From Dioscorea cayenensis subsp. rotundata (Eukaryota; Streptophyta; Magnoliopsida; Dioscoreales; Dioscoreaceae), in contig NC_052476.1 of assembly GCF_009730915.1 (NCBI RefSeq), forward strand, positions 17,328,162 through 17,392,161: DNA of 64,000 nucleotides, given 5' to 3'. Below are positions 61,959 through 64,000 of this stretch, piece by piece. Made by a program: the position numbers and the translations under genes. Below the pieces are notes generated by a model, which made no database searches, was not told the origin of the DNA, and worked only from the letters and a program-made list of their open reading frames with translations. The stretch's first letter is position 1. Every line of letters begins with the position of its first letter.

Positions 61959-61961
<3 letters not shown>
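61563..61961 (-). CDS. Small basic Ser-rich plant protein of unknown function
   Basis: A single-exon frame of 132 aa. The N-terminus (M-S-Y-M-F-I-I-S-W-C) is followed by a Lys/Arg-rich centre (F-V-K-K-V-K-K-R-S-K), then C-Q-Y-D-P-L-S-Y-A-K-N-F-D, a Tyr/Cys/Asp patch and a Ser/Thr tail. The Y-D-P-x-S-Y-x-x-N-F-D core recalls a motif shared by many small uncharacterised plant proteins; I cannot name the family. Support for a real gene is a TATA box (62150-62160, minus strand) and a GT/GA-rich leader. A downstream ATG (M-G-A-M-W) could be the start instead. Microsatellites crowd both sides. Role unknown. Confidence 0.6.
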
Positions 61962-61994
<33 letters not shown>

Positions 61995-62024
61995 GTGTTT
62001 GTGTGTGTCTGTGTGTTCCTCTCT

Positions 62025-62053
62025 TGATATTAAAACGAATAAGAGATTTTAAT

Positions 62054-62128
<75 letters not shown>

Positions 62129-62160
62129 TATACAGACACACAAACATGCTCTCTATATAT
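62025..62160 (-). promoter_or_regulatory. TATA box and microsatellite leader of the small gene
   Basis: CTATATATAG lies at about 62151-62160 on the minus strand. It is followed by a (GT)n run (62098-62122) and a (GA)n run (62057-62098), which would form the 5'UTR; a TA run (61965-61992) sits just before the ATG. Dinucleotide-rich leaders are common in plants. Confidence 0.5.
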
Positions 62161-62415
62161 AGTGAAATGGGATGGAGTTTTGCTGGTATTTATTTATTTA
62201 TTTATTATTATTATTGTTATTATTTTGTGATAAATTGTTTTTGTTGGTTTGAAAGGGGGTTTGAAAGTTGAAACAATGGGAATGGATGTGTAGGTACATG
62301 TGCATCCAGAGTATTTTTAAAAATGTTGACAAAGCCAAGAATATCGTGGTATTTTTTTTTTTAATGAATGTGGATAAATCATATGTTAGAGACGAGTACA
62401 CATGAGAAGCATGAA

Positions 62416-62848
62416 TAAGGATGGCAAAAAATGAACTAACCTGTGGTTTCCGACCTGATGCACCCTGAACGGAGGGCGGCTTTGGTTTTCCATATGCTCC
62501 GTCCTGCCCCGCCCGCTAATAATTTAACTTATTATAAATATTATATAGTGTAGGGGAGTGAATGAATTTTTTTAAAAAAAATTTCAATAAATTCCTTATA
62601 ACCTTTCTTTTATAAGTATATATATTTATAAAAAAATTTATTTTAAAAATATTTTTAGGAATTTTAGTTATTTGTTTGTAATTATGAGTGGGGCAGGGCG
62701 GGGCAGGCGAACAGTTTATGAAAAAAAAATGGGATAAGGCGGGCGGGGGCTGGGCGAGGATGGTAAAGGCTTGCCCCGCCTCGTCCCACTTTATTGCCAT
62801 ACGGGGTGGGGATGGTAGAGGCGTGCCCCGCCCCTATTACCATCCCTA
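62416..62848. mobile_element. hAT-type MITE with 8-bp target duplication
   Basis: The 433-bp element begins TAAGGATGGCAA and ends ATTACCATCCCTA, with imperfect inverted repeats. Flanks are AGCATGAA (62408-62415) and AGCACGAA (62849-62856), an 8-bp duplication with one mismatch. Both subterminal zones are rich in GGGGCGGGGC-type words. It carries no transposase. The GC islands at 4.1, 6.0, 8.0, 60.8 and 61.1 kb probably belong to the same superfamily. Confidence 0.75.
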
Positions 62849-62856
62849 AGCACGAA

Positions 62857-64000
62857 CTCAAGCTTTACAACACCTGTGCTATCACCTAGAGTAAGCTAAG
62901 ATCCGAACACTCCTATTTAATGAGATACAAATATCTTTTACAGGGGATCTAGTATCTATAGGCTAAACTCTCTTTGGCAAGAGTAGAAAACTATTTAAAA
63001 ATAATTTTTTTCATATATTTTTATATAAAATATTTTTACTTACTCATATTTAACCATTTGATAGAAAATTAACTTACAAGTTTTATAAAAATACACATTG
63101 ATTACCATATTTTTCATTTTTCAAATTTTTTTAATTATTTATATAGAAGTATACATATATTTTTATACAGATAGCCTATAACAACATAAAATTGGATATA
63201 TATATATATATATCTAACTTTTGAAAATAAATAAAATTATAAAATAACTTAAAAATAAGTAAAAACTTAATAAAGATTTTTTTAAGGGACATTCAAATAA
63301 TTACATCTTTTATTGGATTCCAAACTTACTAACACTTATTATCATCCCATAAATTAATAATAATTTGAAAAATTCCATATCAATCTCACTGTAGTGGTCT
63401 AAAACAAAGTGTAATAAATAATACAAAAACATGTCAAAAGTTGTGAAAAATAAACCCTAGCTAGGGTTTAGTGGGAGACTGGTAGGCATCTCCAACTTAT
63501 TTTTAGGGTTTCAAAAACTAGTACAAAATTAATAATTCTCAAGCACTACTTTATTTAATAGTTAAATTATAAAGTGGAAATATATTTATAATCTAGCAAA
63601 TATTGTAATACATTAAGAATTTCTTGAAATATAAAAAAAAAAAATATTTGAGCATAACTACAACATCTTCATACTTAAAATTGTTTATATTTGAATTAAA
63701 GAAGAATTTTTTTAACTTTTACAGTGGAATAAAGCATTTTGATCCAAATAAGTTATTTTTAAGACATTTATACTCTAATTATGCCTCCTAATTTAATTAA
63801 TTAATTCCATAAGTAATTCAAATAGACAGTCAATTTTTCCCAACTTTTATATTAGAATCCGACCTAATATCTTATATGTAATACTGTCTTACAAACATTG
63901 GGCTACGCACTTGCTCTAGTGAAGAGGATTGGGTGTTTAAATCTCACCCAATGTATAATAGATAAAGGTATATTGTGCATAGGTGGTGTGTGGAAGTTCT
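62857..64000. other. AT-rich gene-free right edge, possible SINE relic at the end
   Basis: No gene is supported. At about 63898-63955 a gctacgcacttgctctagtg piece (A-box-like) is followed about 20 bases later by gtgtttaaatctcacc (B-box-like), suggesting a tRNA-derived SINE; this is weak because the window ends soon after. Confidence 0.35.

Noticed and set aside
61604..62230. Several plus-strand frames with His, Ser or Tyr-Ile runs
   Set aside because: They are shadows of the small minus-strand gene or translations of dinucleotide repeats.

Overview
This is nuclear DNA of a flowering plant. The sequence is AT-rich, with multi-exon genes using GT-AG introns (one GC-AG), plant-type transposable elements, and proteins of plant families. 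The species cannot be named from the sequence alone. One scaffold gap of exactly 1000 N lies at 9950-10949.

Layout. 1-197 is the end of a retroelement-type RNase H-like domain on the minus strand. 200-12990 is gene-poor repeat-derived DNA: duplicated AT-rich blocks, GC-rich islands ending in TAGGGATGTCAA-like inverted termini, a foldback and the gap. 12995-17010 holds two tandem minus-strand genes for secreted proteins with two saposin B domains each. 17855-23038 is a minus-strand DHHC palmitoyltransferase gene with two apparent 1-base frameshifts. 25730-26750 is a palindrome-bearing tandem repeat. 27165-30113 is a minus-strand peroxisomal 2,4-dienoyl-CoA reductase gene ending in SKL. 30678-31251 is a hAT-type element with an 8-bp target duplication.

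31664-42176 is the most unusual part. It is an endogenous plant pararetrovirus-like unit bounded by a direct repeat of about 115 bp. It has a tRNA-Met primer-binding site inside its left end, and a TATA box and AATAAA at its right end. Coat-protein type zinc-finger and Cys-rich motifs can be seen, but no reverse transcriptase. Within its boundaries, antisense, lies an intron-containing fragment of a host DUF616 (TOD1/MUCI70-like) gene. The intron of that fragment carries a 1.8-kb Harbinger/Tourist-like element with TTA duplications. The whole unit sits in a TA-dinucleotide run inside a sequence whose uninterrupted copy survives next door.

45.1-60.35 kb is an apparently intact CHD3-type chromatin remodeller gene of the CHR4/PICKLE-RELATED 1 class (about 2285 aa predicted). 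Its 3.2-kb 5'UTR intron contains a seven-copy tandem array of about 185 bp. 61563-61961 is a small minus-strand gene of unknown function. The right edge carries a second hAT-type MITE and AT-rich filler.

The genes are unrelated in function (lipid-binding saposins, protein S-acylation, peroxisomal fatty-acid oxidation, chromatin remodelling), as is usual for plant chromosomes. No operon or gene-cluster logic is apparent beyond the saposin tandem pair.
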